Assembly: GCF_014635685.1 (NCBI RefSeq)
Contig: NZ_BMDH01000001.1
Coordinates: 186,001-250,000, forward strand
Reading direction: 5' to 3'
Length of the DNA stretch: 64,000 nucleotides
DNA from: Galliscardovia ingluviei
Lineage (GTDB): Bacteria; Actinomycetota; Actinomycetes; Actinomycetales; Bifidobacteriaceae
Shown: in pieces, positions 1 to 8,601 of the stretch
How positions within the stretch are numbered: the stretch's first letter is position 1
How the letters are laid out: every line of letters starts with the position of its first letter
Made by a program: the position numbers and the translations under genes
The notes under the pieces: generated by a model
Told to the model about the DNA's origin: nothing
Seen by the model: the letters and a program-made list of their open reading frames with translations, nothing else
Database searches by the model: none

Positions 1-1
1 T

Positions 2-544
2 ACGAGTAGCGAGTATGAGCAGGCTCTTGCTTATCGAGATCGTGCGCTGTTGGAATTTATGTATGCTACCGGTTGCCGCGTTTCTGAGGCGGTGGCGCTC
101 AATTTGCAGGATCTTGATTTGGAACGCGGTTTAGCTCGACTTACTGGTAAAGGCAATAAGCAGCGTCTCGTGCCAGTTGGTTCTTATGCTCGTGAGGCTT
201 TGCAAGTGTACCTATCTTCTGGGCGTACAGTATTAATGCAACGTGCCAAAACTGAAGCTGAATTACAAGCAGTCTTTTTGAATACGCGTGGCAAGCGACT
301 TTCTCGCCAACTCATGTGGAATGTGGTACAAGATGCCGGTAATCGTGCCGGTCTGCAAGTGCCGCTGCACCCGCACACCTTGCGCCATTCGTTTGCTACG
401 CACCTTATTCAAGGTGGTGCTGATGTGCGTACTGTGCAAGAATTACTGGGTCATGCTTCGGTAACGACTACGCAGATTTATACTCATGTTTCTCCGCAAT
501 TACTGATGGAATCGTATATGTTGGCACATCCTCGTGCTCGATAA
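2..544 (+). CDS. xerD: Tyrosine recombinase XerD, C-terminal part
   Basis: Site-specific recombinase that, with XerC, resolves chromosome dimers at dif during division. The frame is open to the left window edge, so the start and the N-terminal SAM-like domain lie outside. All catalytic residues are visible: Arg in ATGCRVSE, Lys in GKGNKQR, His-x-x-Arg in [11 protein letters not shown], His in [10 protein letters not shown], and the nucleophile Tyr in IYTHV. Its place directly before parA-scpA is the usual context of chromosomal xerD in Gram-positives, which is why I call it XerD and the paralogue at 28.0 kb XerC. No recombination target is visible beside it. Confidence 0.93.
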   Translation, partial: TSSEYEQALAYRDRALLEFMYATGCRVSEAVALNLQDLDLERGLARLTGKGNKQRLVPVGSYAREALQVYLSSGRTVLMQRAKTEAELQAVFLNTRGKRLSRQLMWNVVQDAGNRAGLQVPLHPHTLRHSFATHLIQGGADVRTVQELLGHASVTTTQIYTHVSPQLLMESYMLAHPRAR

Positions 545-602
545 GTTATACAATGCAAAACACGATTTCACAAAGCGGAAGCCATGTTGGTACTCTGAGA
601 GT

Positions 603-1442
603 ATGCCAACTGATCTTTTGGGACGTGAATACGAAACATTTGCTGCACCAGCAGCATTAGACCACCATGGTCCAGCAACTATTATTGCTATGTGCAATCA
701 AAAAGGTGGTGTAGGAAAAACCACATCATCAATCAATATCGCTGGTGCTTTAAGCGGGTACGGTCGCAAAGTCTTGATTGTTGATTTAGATCCGCAGGGA
801 GCTACATCGGTTGGATTAGGTATTAACGCCAATAGTATTGATACCACGATTTATACGGCAATGTTTGATACAACGCTTAATCCACATGAAGTAGTGCATC
901 ATACGCGCTTCCCGGGGCTTGACGTTATTCCGGCGAATATTGATTTATCTGCCGCAGAAGTGCAGTTGGTAACTGAGGTAGGTAGAGAACGTGTACTAGC
1001 AAGCGTCCTCGAACCATTGCGCGACGAGTATGATGTTATTATTATTGACTGCCAGCCATCTCTTGGTTTGCTTACTGTTAATGCTCTCGCTGCTGCTGAT
1101 GGCGTAATTATTCCAGTGGCTGCTGAATTCTTTGCATTACGTGGTGTGGCATTGCTTATGCAGTCGATTGAAAAAGTGACATCACGTATCAATCCGCGAT
1201 TGAAAGTACAAGGTGTACTCGTCACCATGTATACGCGCACGCTACACTCTCAAGAAGTATTAGACCGTATTTATGAAGCATTCCAAGATAAGGTGTTCCA
1301 CACGGTAATTACGCGATCTATTAAGTTGCCTGATGCCACAATTGCAGCAGCACCAATTACCATGTATGCGCCTGAGCATAAAACGGCAAAAGAGTATCGT
1401 GAGGTTGCGCGTGAGCTCATTGCCAACCATGTCGTAAGGTAG
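603..1442 (+). CDS. ParA/Soj-family chromosome partitioning ATPase
   Basis: ParA-type ATPase likely to act with ParB-like partners in chromosome segregation. It has the deviant Walker A KGGVGKTT, Walker A' (VLIVDLDPQG) and Walker B (VIIIDCQPSLG). I chose ATG 603 because actinobacterial homologues begin with a similar DLLGREYE leader before the P-loop. A GTG at 534 inside xerD would add 23 residues with no ribosome binding site. Seven bases separate its stop from scpA, so parA-scpA is an operon, probably with xerD. No parB is nearby, so this is the orphan ParA seen beside scpA rather than a full parAB locus. Confidence 0.93.
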   Translation: MPTDLLGREYETFAAPAALDHHGPATIIAMCNQKGGVGKTTSSINIAGALSGYGRKVLIVDLDPQGATSVGLGINANSIDTTIYTAMFDTTLNPHEVVHHTRFPGLDVIPANIDLSAAEVQLVTEVGRERVLASVLEPLRDEYDVIIIDCQPSLGLLTVNALAAADGVIIPVAAEFFALRGVALLMQSIEKVTSRINPRLKVQGVLVTMYTRTLHSQEVLDRIYEAFQDKVFHTVITRSIKLPDATIAAAPITMYAPEHKTAKEYREVARELIANHVVR

Positions 1443-1449
1443 GGCAGTA

Positions 1450-2313
1450 GTGCCGGTTGGGCAGCAATCTCATGAGCAAAGCACTCGGCGTACTCAAGAC
1501 GATCGTGTTGAGCGTGAGTTTCTCGTAGCACTTGATGCGTATAGCGGTCCATTTGATGTACTACTTAATTTGCTGGCACAACATGAGCTTGATATTACTG
1601 AGCTTGCATTAGCGCAGATTACTACCGAATTTGTGCAGTATATTGCGCAGTTTGCCGGTGATGAGCTTACGCAAGAGGCTAGTGCTTTTATTGATGTGGC
1701 GTCAATTTTAGTAGAAGCGAAAAGTGCTGCAATTTTGCCAGATGCTAACGGACAAGAGCCGGTAATGCATGATATTGAAGCCTTGCGTGAACGTGATTTG
1801 CTTATTGCAAGACTGTTGCAATATAAGGCTTTTAAGAATGCTGGAGAAGATTTCCGTAGGCGTGTGCGAGAGCATTTAGGCAACCGCACGCATCCTGCAT
1901 CCCCGATAGTTACGAGTGCTCCCATTGTGTCCCAGCTGAAGTGGACGCTGAGCGCTGAAGATTTAGCGCGACTTGCTGCGAGGGCTCTTGCGTTAGCGCC
2001 GCCAGATCATGTAGTCGTACATCAATTGCATGCGCCACTGGTGGATTTACGTCATGAAGCTGGAGTAGTTCGAGACCGTTTACTAGGTGTTCCAGCAGGG
2101 CAGGCGGTGCGGTTTAATACGTTGATTGCTGATGCAAGCTCAACATTAGAGATTGTGGCACGATTTTTAGCAGTTTTAGCGTTTATGAAACAGGGTGTCG
2201 TGCAGTGTAAGCAGCAAGCAGCATATGACGAATTGCTCGTGCGATGGGTGACGCATGATGATGGCACCAGACCCACGGATAATCTTGATGTGATTACCGA
2301 ATGGAACGAATAA
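1450..2313 (+). CDS. scpA: Segregation and condensation protein A (ScpA kleisin)
   Basis: Kleisin subunit of the SMC-ScpAB condensin complex, which compacts and segregates the nucleoid. The N-terminal SMC-binding region is clear (residues about 24-70, with YSGPFDVLLNLL and the LDITELALAQIT stretch). The C-terminal winged helix is at about 205-265. Length 287 is normal. It starts with GTG just after parA. Its partner scpB is usually the next gene but here lies at 15.1 kb, beyond a redox block and rpsO-pnp. The complex itself should still be encoded. Confidence 0.94.
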   Translation: MPVGQQSHEQSTRRTQDDRVEREFLVALDAYSGPFDVLLNLLAQHELDITELALAQITTEFVQYIAQFAGDELTQEASAFIDVASILVEAKSAAILPDANGQEPVMHDIEALRERDLLIARLLQYKAFKNAGEDFRRRVREHLGNRTHPASPIVTSAPIVSQLKWTLSAEDLARLAARALALAPPDHVVVHQLHAPLVDLRHEAGVVRDRLLGVPAGQAVRFNTLIADASSTLEIVARFLAVLAFMKQGVVQCKQQAAYDELLVRWVTHDDGTRPTDNLDVITEWNE

Positions 2314-2516
2314 ATACAGCAGTTGCATAGAATTACAAAGCATATATGCAATAGAAGCGTTGATTTTAAAAAACGCTCGGCGTGCCCTACCTTCAGCGCG
2401 AGTGAAATGTACTACAGTGGTCTACGTTGAACGAAGATGATCAACGAGCTAGACCGTGTCTTGCTGACCATACGGGTACACAGTGGTACTCTCTCACGAA
2501 AGTGAAAGAAGGAATA

Positions 2517-3302
2517 ATGGCAGAACGTAAAGTTGCTGTAGTTACAGGTGCTGCACAGGGTATTGGCGAAGGTATTGCCATGCAGCTTGCGAAAGATGGA
2601 TTTGATATTGCTATTGGTGATTTGGAACAGCAGCGGCAGAAGGCTCAAGGTGTGATTGCCGCTATTGAAGAACTTGGTCAGCGAGCATGCTTCCATGCAG
2701 TTGACGTATCGCAGCGCGATTCTATGTTTGCGCTGATTGATGCTGCAGTAGATGAGCTAGGTACGCTTGATGTGCTGGTTAATAATGCTGGTATTTGTGA
2801 TGTTGTGCCAATTGCTGATGTGACCGAAGCGCAGCTTGAGCGTATTTTTAGGATTAACGTATTCTCTGTAGTCTACGGTATTCAAGCTGCATCAGCAAAG
2901 TTTGAAGCACTGGGTAAGGAAAAGGGCAAGATTATTTGTGCTTCCTCAATTGCCGGTTTTGAAGGATTCCCAATTCTTCCAGCATATTCTGGTACCAAGT
3001 TTGCTGTTCGCGGTATTTTGCAGGCTTCCGCTCAAGAGTTAGCGCCAAAGCATATCACTGTTAATGGTTATGCGCCTGGTATTGTGGCAACTCCAATGTG
3101 GGATTATATCGATCAGGAACTTGGCAAGCTCAATGGCAAGCCAAAGGGTCAGAATATGGCTGATATGCTTGATTCTATTGCGTTGCATCGGTTTGAGTAT
3201 CCAGCTGATGTAGCAGGCGTCGTGTCATTCTTGGCAAGCGATAAGGCTGATTATGTCACCGGTCAAACCGTCATCGTTGACGGCGGTATGCAGTATCGCT
3301 AA
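2517..3302 (+). CDS. Short-chain dehydrogenase, (S)-acetoin-forming diacetyl reductase type
   Basis: NAD(P)-dependent oxidoreductase predicted to interconvert diacetyl, acetoin and 2,3-butanediol. Classical SDR motifs: TGAAQGIG cofactor loop, NNAG, catalytic Ser in CASSIAG, and Tyr-x3-Lys in AYSGTKFA. The stretch GYAPGIVATPMWDYID and the C-terminal DYVTGQTVIVDGG match the butanediol/acetoin dehydrogenase subfamily. ATG 2517 has a GAAAGAAGGA ribosome site; an in-frame TTG 90 bases upstream does not. A related 3-ketoacyl reductase specificity cannot be excluded. A hairpin follows at 3377. It is the first gene of a redox block that separates scpA from scpB. Confidence 0.88.
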   Translation: MAERKVAVVTGAAQGIGEGIAMQLAKDGFDIAIGDLEQQRQKAQGVIAAIEELGQRACFHAVDVSQRDSMFALIDAAVDELGTLDVLVNNAGICDVVPIADVTEAQLERIFRINVFSVVYGIQAASAKFEALGKEKGKIICASSIAGFEGFPILPAYSGTKFAVRGILQASAQELAPKHITVNGYAPGIVATPMWDYIDQELGKLNGKPKGQNMADMLDSIALHRFEYPADVAGVVSFLASDKADYVTGQTVIVDGGMQYR

Positions 3303-3376
3303 ACCAACCCCTTGCTGTTTGTAAGCTTTCAATGACGAAAGACCGATTGGACTTCAGGTTGGGAAGTTTACAGGCT

Positions 3377-3395
3377 TGAGTGGGTTTCCCACTCA
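3377..3395 (+). terminator. Probable terminator after the SDR gene
   Basis: Perfect 8-bp inverted repeat TGAGTGGG / CCCACTCA around a TTT loop, 75 bases after the SDR stop. It is followed by TTTCGGGGG rather than a clean T run, so efficiency is uncertain. Confidence 0.5.
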
Positions 3396-3585
3396 TTTCG
3401 GGGGTTCAGGGCTTCTCTTGTGCATGGTATGTGTGCGGTGTATAAGAGAAGCCTCTTCTATAGGTGCAGGCGTTGGTGATTCTAGTGACTCTGGTGATTC
3501 CAGATTATGAAAGTGCCAAGTGTATTGAGCTGACAAGCAATTGGCGTGACACGGATGTATGGGTGTGTTGAGCATGCGTGTTGGT

Positions 3586-3616
3586 TTGACTTCAAGTGGA
3601 CTTGAAGTTGCACAAT
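3586..3616 (+). promoter_or_regulatory. MerR-type promoter/operator upstream of the NAD(P)H oxidoreductase
   Basis: Perfect dyad with 9-bp arms ACTTCAAGT / ACTTGAAGT around GG (3589-3608). It sits between a -35-like TTGACT (3586-3591) and a -10-like CACAAT (3611-3616), with the 19-bp spacer typical of promoters twisted open by MerR activators. The dyad centre is 12.5 bases from the start of the -35, exactly as at the merR promoter at 7983-8013. It would give a leader of about 190 bases before the gene at 3817. Confidence 0.65.
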
Positions 3617-3816
3617 GCATAGCAAGTATATTGCAAACCACTAAAAGAGAGTGGCATGGTGCTGCAGAAGATTCATGGTTTAGTCATATTGCTATTGCTG
3701 TTCCAGGAGTTGTTACCAGCAATGAATGGCTTGAACCGGTAGTATTGCAGTAAACATCTTTACAATATTTCACAATATAATGCAACAGGAATAATGAGCA
3801 ATAGGAGTAGTAGTTC

Positions 3817-4332
3817 ATGAATACACTAGTTGAAGTTTTTCATCCAGCATTATCAACTGGATCAGTAGTCAATCGTGCACTTGCACAAGCTGCTGGCACT
3901 GTAGACGGGGTGCAAGTTCGTGATGAGTACGCGTTATATCCGAATTTCCAGATTGATGTGGCAGCGGAGCAGGAAGCATTGGCTTGGGCTGATCGCATTG
4001 TATGGCAGTTCCCTATGTATTGGTACAGCTCTCCGGCCTTGCTTAAGCAATGGGAAGTCATGGTATTGAGTTATGGCTGGGCGTATGGTACGAATTTCGC
4101 GCTTGAGGGTAAGGAATTGATGATTGCGGTCAGCTGTGGTGCAGATCGTGATAAGTATCGTGAAGATGGCGAGTATGGGGTTAATGGTAGTGATTTGCTT
4201 TTGCCATTTAAGACCACAGCAAGGTACACCAAGATGCAGTGGGCTCAACCATTTGTAGTGCATAGTGCGATGAATATCAGTGATGCTCAAGTACAGGCAG
4301 CGTGTGAGGAATATGTTCAGCGTTTGCAATAG
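3817..4332 (+). CDS. Flavodoxin-fold NAD(P)H oxidoreductase (quinone reductase-like)
   Basis: Cytosolic flavoprotein of the NQO1/KefF/YwrO family, which passes two electrons from NAD(P)H to quinones or other electrophiles. Diagnostic motif FPMYWYSSPALLKQW at about residues 67-81, followed by the GWAYG segment. Length 171 fits the small bacterial members. The N-terminus lacks the usual long phosphate-loop lead-in but begins in the beta-1 strand. ATG 3817 has AGGAG 10 bases upstream. The MerR-type operator at 3586 suggests induction by electrophiles, quinones or aldehydes. It converges on the surface-protein gene, with a shared terminator between them. Confidence 0.87.
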   Translation: MNTLVEVFHPALSTGSVVNRALAQAAGTVDGVQVRDEYALYPNFQIDVAAEQEALAWADRIVWQFPMYWYSSPALLKQWEVMVLSYGWAYGTNFALEGKELMIAVSCGADRDKYREDGEYGVNGSDLLLPFKTTARYTKMQWAQPFVVHSAMNISDAQVQAACEEYVQRLQ

Positions 4333-4402
4333 TAGTACGTGCAATAAGTAATAAGTATTGATAAATATTTGTAAATATTAGTAAATTTTGCGCGTATGAA
4401 TA

Positions 4403-4435
4403 GGGCTTCCCTTTTGGGGAAGCCCTTAGTGTTTT
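4403..4435. terminator. Rho-independent terminator between convergent genes
   Basis: 9-bp stem GGGCTTCCC / GGGAAGCCC with a TTTTG loop, then TTAGTGTTTTT. It lies between the oxidoreductase (+) and the surface protein (-) and could serve both. Confidence 0.85.
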
Positions 4436-4464
4436 TGTACTTTGTGCTGTTGTACTACTGCAAA

Positions 4465-7400
4465 CTACTCTTCAGTGTGTTGCGACTGAGTAGCAGTAGT
4501 AGACTTGGCGGATCGCACGCGCAATGCGATACCAACAGCTAGAGCAAGCACAGCGAGCACTACAATGGCTGCAATGGCAGCGCCAGTAGCTGCAAGCGTG
4601 GTGCTTGGTTTGCTCTGTGTAGCCGACTTTGCTGGAGTAGACTGCTGATTTGTGGAATTGTTCTTGCCAGTTTGCTGGTTATCGGCTGGCTTTGAATCCG
4701 GCTTCTGCTCAGGTTCAGGCTTTGGCTCTTCCTTAGCCTTGACTACCACTTTTACGCTCACGTTGAAGGTTTGGCTATCTACGGTAACCGTGCCTTGTTC
4801 AGTGAATTCGCCAGCTTGGGCTACTGCATTATCGCTGATGGCATCCCATGATGGCATTACCGACTCGGTATCACCATTGGACCAAGTGACTGTCGCTGAT
4901 GGAAGGGTTGCAGGTGCCGTTCCTGCTATGGTTTCCACAGTTTGTGTTTGAGGAACAACGGAAACAATAGCTGCAGCATGAACCTTTACTGTTACTTTCA
5001 CTGGCGATCCAGCAGCAGTGCCATCAACCTCGAATGTACTGGCATTACGCGTGGAATAGAGTGCTGTATCGAGCTTATTCCATGTGATTGATTCATTCGT
5101 GGTCTGTCCATTGGACCACGTAACCGATGCTGTTTCTGGCAGCTTTGGTGCAACACCAGAATCAGTGGATACATCAGGTAATGGAGCAATACTTCTGACA
5201 GTAGCAGGTGTGACATGCACAGTAATAGTGACATCGTCTGTGGATGTGGCTTCGCCAGTTACTGCTGCAAACAGTCGCATCAGTAGGCGTGGCTGAGGCT
5301 TAGTGTAGCCTGCCACATCGCCACCGAGTGTGAAGCTACCTCCCTTGATTGAAGTGAGAATAACTTTCTGCTCATCAGTCAGTGCATTCCACTGTACTGC
5401 AGCTTCACTGGTGCTTCCGTTGCTCCAGTGCACGGTAACTGTTGCAGGTAGTTGCAACTCATCTGCTGTAGTGCCGGAATTGACGGTGATGTCATCAGGA
5501 GAAACAATACCAGTAATTGTTGCTGCGATTACCTTAATAGTAAGAGTGACGTTCTTGTTTTCAGCAGTACCTGAAAGGGCGAATGAACCCTCATCTTTTG
5601 CAGCAAGCACTTCCTTTTGCTCGTCAGTCAGCGCATTCCATTTTACTGGTACGGTAGCAGCAGTACCATCAGAATAGTGTGCCACTACAGTTTTTGGTAG
5701 CTGTAAATCGGCCTCTTTGGTGCCAGATGCCACAGTGATGGCAGTCGGATTATCTACTTTATCAAGAGTTGCTGGAGTGACATGCACTGTAATGGTAGCT
5801 GGCAATGTTGTGCCTGCTACAGTTCCTGTCAGCTGATATGAACCACCCTTGGTTTGGGTGTACTGGTCCTTGCTGCTATCAGCCCATGTGACGGCAACTT
5901 GTTCACTTTCATCATCAGAGTAGGTGACGGTGACTTGCTGTGGCAGAAGATCTTTTGGATCCGTACCAGATGGAGTAGTTACAGCTTCTGGATTATTCAC
6001 CTTGACGATACTCGCAGTGACGGTCAGCGTTGTTGTAACAGTCTGCTCATGCTTTGTGCCAGTAAGAATGGTGCCGCTAATTTGCTTTTCACCACGCTTG
6101 GCATAGTCAGCATTGGTGATATTCCAAGTAATCTGCTCATCAGAAGTGTCACCATTTGACCATGTGACTTTGGCAGTTTCAGGTAGTTTCGGTGCAGTTT
6201 TTGCCTCGGTAGTTACTGGAGCAATTGGTGCAATGTTAGATACCTTGGCAGGAAGCACGGTAACAGTGGTCGTTACTGTTTTGCCAGCAAGCTTGCCTTG
6301 AACGGTGAATGTGCCTCCATTGCGCTTTGTATACTGCGACTTTTCTATTGCATTCCATTGCACATCTGCCATCTCAGTATCGCCATTAGACCACACTACT
6401 TGACCTTGCTTGGCGAGTGCAGGTGCTGTGCCAGATGGAGTTTGTACTTGCTTGTCGGCATTTGAGATATCAGCACTAACTACAGTGGCAGGAGATACGG
6501 TAACGGTAATTTGCAGCGGCTTATCCCAACCTGCAACAGTACCGGAGAGAGTAAACGAACCGCCTTGACGAGCTTTCAACGTCTGCTGTTGCTCGGCAGT
6601 TAACTCATTCCATGAAACAGGCACATCATCAGAAGTGTTGTTGTCAAAAGTCGCGTGAACTGTTGTTGGTAGGCCAAGGTCAGCTACTGTAGTACCTGAT
6701 TTGACGGTAATGCCGTTTGGATTGCTAATACCGGTAATCTTAGCCGCAACCACATTAACAGTAATATTTCGTGTTTGATCACCTGATGCTACAGTAATTG
6801 TTGCTGTTCCCGGTTTAATGCCAACAATTTTATCGCCATCAACACTAACAATATTTGTGTCACTGCTCTTAAGTGAAAGAATATAGCGAAGATTGGTGTC
6901 ATTATCATATTGACCACCAGAGTAGACTTCACTCATTGCAATAGCGTGTGTTTGTCCAACAGAAAGGCTAACAGGGCTTTGAAGCTCTGCATTTTGGAAA
7001 TGACTGGCTTCCATTGGGAGGGTGAATGTTAAATCGCCTGACCAGTTTGTTGGATTGTCGTTATCGGAACGTGTTGTAGCTTCACCGGCCCAGCGCCACT
7101 GATTCGCGCCAGCAAAACCATAAGAGGAATACTTAGGATTAATCAAAGTAGTGTAATGCCCAGTAACTCCACCGGTTTTTCCAACCCAATCTGCTTTTTC
7201 AGTTGCCCAATGATTGATGGCCTGCGCTACTGTCGAATCGCCCCAGGAGAGTATCTCACTACCGCTTTGAATACCATTGTAGGAGACTGTCCAAGGAGAT
7301 CCTCCATTCGGACGTGTATGACCAAGCTCATATGATAAGACTTCAGCGATGCGTTGAATAGCCAAGCGCTCCATAGCGTATGACCATTTCGGATTAAGAT

Positions 7401-7764
7401 ATTCTTCGCGAGAAATCCCCATTGTTGTGAGTGCATCAGCAACTGTTTTTTCTTTGCCGTTAACTACCCATCGTACGTTAGTATCCAGTGCGTCCTGACG
7501 CCATTTTTTCACAGCAGCAAGAGCTTCTTCTTTAACACCGACTTGATTAATAGAAACGGTAGATGTAACACGAGCTCCAGAACCAAGTTCAAGTCCTTCA
7601 CTCGTATCAATACCTCGACTAGCAGTAGTAGATGCAGTCACAGTATTAGTTGATGTATCTTGACCTAAAGCCAGATTTGGTGCTGTAATCGCGAAAGTGC
7701 CGCAAGCAGCTACTGTGGCTACTCCTGCAACAGCGCGAGCTATTGTTCGTTTAAGTTGAATCAT
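4465..7764 (-). CDS. Wall-anchored CAP-domain surface protein with Ig-like repeats
   Basis: Secreted 1099-residue protein. It has a signal peptide (residues 1-35, KRTIARAV then a hydrophobic core). A CAP/SCP-like domain covers about 75-250 (AMERLAIQRIAEVLSYELGHTR, RPNGGSPW, GHYTTLINPKYS). One Big_2-type Ig domain follows at about 265-345. Then come eight Ig-like repeats of about 80 residues that carry the recurring WSNGDT..W motif (about 345-995). A Pro/Glu/Lys spacer leads to the sorting signal LAATG, a hydrophobic helix and a basic tail. LAATG rather than LPxTG fits class E sortases of Actinobacteria. Function is probably surface adhesion or matrix interaction; the CAP domain substrate is unknown. 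One repeat near residue 860 carries an about 20-residue insertion (QPRLLMRLFAAVTGE). It is monocistronic. Confidence 0.86.
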   Translation of the reverse strand: MIQLKRTIARAVAGVATVAACGTFAITAPNLALGQDTSTNTVTASTTASRGIDTSEGLELGSGARVTSTVSINQVGVKEEALAAVKKWRQDALDTNVRWVVNGKEKTVADALTTMGISREEYLNPKWSYAMERLAIQRIAEVLSYELGHTRPNGGSPWTVSYNGIQSGSEILSWGDSTVAQAINHWATEKADWVGKTGGVTGHYTTLINPKYSSYGFAGANQWRWAGEATTRSDNDNPTNWSGDLTFTLPMEASHFQNAELQSPVSLSVGQTHAIAMSEVYSGGQYDNDTNLRYILSLKSSDTNIVSVDGDKIVGIKPGTATITVASGDQTRNITVNVVAAKITGISNPNGITVKSGTTVADLGLPTTVHATFDNNTSDDVPVSWNELTAEQQQTLKARQGGSFTLSGTVAGWDKPLQITVTVSPATVVSADISNADKQVQTPSGTAPALAKQGQVVWSNGDTEMADVQWNAIEKSQYTKRNGGTFTVQGKLAGKTVTTTVTVLPAKVSNIAPIAPVTTEAKTAPKLPETAKVTWSNGDTSDEQITWNITNADYAKRGEKQISGTILTGTKHEQTVTTTLTVTASIVKVNNPEAVTTPSGTDPKDLLPQQVTVTYSDDESEQVAVTWADSSKDQYTQTKGGSYQLTGTVAGTTLPATITVHVTPATLDKVDNPTAITVASGTKEADLQLPKTVVAHYSDGTAATVPVKWNALTDEQKEVLAAKDEGSFALSGTAENKNVTLTIKVIAATITGIVSPDDITVNSGTTADELQLPATVTVHWSNGSTSEAAVQWNALTDEQKVILTSIKGGSFTLGGDVAGYTKPQPRLLMRLFAAVTGEATSTDDVTITVHVTPATVRSIAPLPDVSTDSGVAPKLPETASVTWSNGQTTNESITWNKLDTALYSTRNASTFEVDGTAAGSPVKVTVKVHAAAIVSVVPQTQTVETIAGTAPATLPSATVTWSNGDTESVMPSWDAISDNAVAQAGEFTEQGTVTVDSQTFNVSVKVVVKAKEEPKPEPEQKPDSKPADNQQTGKNNSTNQQSTPAKSATQSKPSTTLAATGAAIAAIVVLAVLALAVGIALRVRSAKSTTATQSQHTEE

Positions 7765-7982
7765 TTTTCCCCGCTTATCTCTCTACTTTGCAACGTGTTG
7801 CAAAGTATGAATCCCCAATGAATCCTAGAGAATTACAACGCTCCTATTATATCGAATATAAAAAATTCATGTAGGGAAAACTCAAGAAAATGCAGCATAA
7901 ATACTGCGTAATTAAATATCTGTAATCGATAAGATGACATAGGTAACAACATGGTATTAAACGACACGCCAAGAGCGAGAAC

Positions 7983-8013
7983 TTGAACTTCAAGCGCTTG
8001 AAGTTCATAGGGT
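7983..8013 (+). promoter_or_regulatory. MerR autoregulatory promoter/operator
   Basis: Perfect 22-bp palindrome with 10-bp arms GAACTTCAAG / CTTGAAGTTC around CG (7985-8006). It lies in a 19-bp spacer between TTGAAC (7983-7988) and the -10-like TAGGGT (8008-8013). The start codon is at 8020, so the transcript would be leaderless or almost so. This is the textbook layout of a MerR-controlled promoter. Confidence 0.78.
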
Positions 8014-8019
8014 AGAACT

Positions 8020-8547
8020 ATGAGCACTACGCAAACTTGGTACACGATACGAGAGGCATCCGAATTATGCGGTATGCCAGAAAGCACACTGCGATACTAC
8101 GAGCAAGCTGGCATTATTGGACCGATTGCACGTGATCCAAGCTCCAGACACCGAGTCTATACAGATACGGATATTCACAATTTAGTAGCAATCTCTTGTC
8201 TACAAGCTACAGGAATGCCATTAGCAAGTATCCGCCAATACATGCAAGAAGCACCGCAGGGTAAAGCTGCAGCACTTCGGCAAATTGAACTTTTAGAAGA
8301 ACAAGCAGAACGCTTACACGAGCAGATGGAAGATTTGCTTAATCAACAACGCTATGTGGCATTCAAACAGCGGTATTGGCGAGCTATTGCTCAAGGTGAA
8401 ACTGATGAAGCGGATCGACTTGTGAAAGGACATCAAGATTTGATTCATGAAGTCTCACACCAGCAACGCCAGCGCATTATTGAACAGTCGCGGTTTACTA
8501 CGCGCCGTATTGCACAGGAATCTGAGCAAGCTCAAGCATACGTATAA
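8020..8547 (+). CDS. MerR-family transcriptional regulator
   Basis: DNA-binding activator/repressor. The N-terminal winged helix is typical (YTIREASELCGMPESTLRYYEQAGII, residues about 5-31) and is followed by the wing (DPSSRHRVYTDTDIHNL). A long dimerisation coiled coil covers about 75-145. There is no cysteine-rich metal loop at the C-terminus; the only cysteines are in the N-terminal third, so an aldehyde or electrophile sensor of the AdhR/NmlR kind is more likely than a metal sensor. It is followed after 54 bases by a zinc alcohol dehydrogenase, its probable target, and preceded by its own operator. Confidence 0.9.
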   Translation: MSTTQTWYTIREASELCGMPESTLRYYEQAGIIGPIARDPSSRHRVYTDTDIHNLVAISCLQATGMPLASIRQYMQEAPQGKAAALRQIELLEEQAERLHEQMEDLLNQQRYVAFKQRYWRAIAQGETDEADRLVKGHQDLIHEVSHQQRQRIIEQSRFTTRRIAQESEQAQAYV

Positions 8548-8601
8548 ACACTGATATATACAAACCAATCGAATAAGCAGATACACACTGATAGGAGTAT
8601 T

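Larger units (their letters stand above)
3303..3816. other. Intergenic stretch without a convincing gene
   Basis: This 514-base gap holds a terminator-like hairpin (3377-3395) and a MerR-type promoter (3586-3616). A possible 64-codon frame (3559-3753) straddles the promoter dyad, has no ribosome site and matches nothing I know, so I do not call it. Confidence 0.6.

Noticed and set aside
3559-3753. 64-codon frame upstream of the flavodoxin-fold gene
   Set aside because: It spans the MerR-type promoter dyad, lacks a ribosome site and shows no family motif; the region is better read as a leader.
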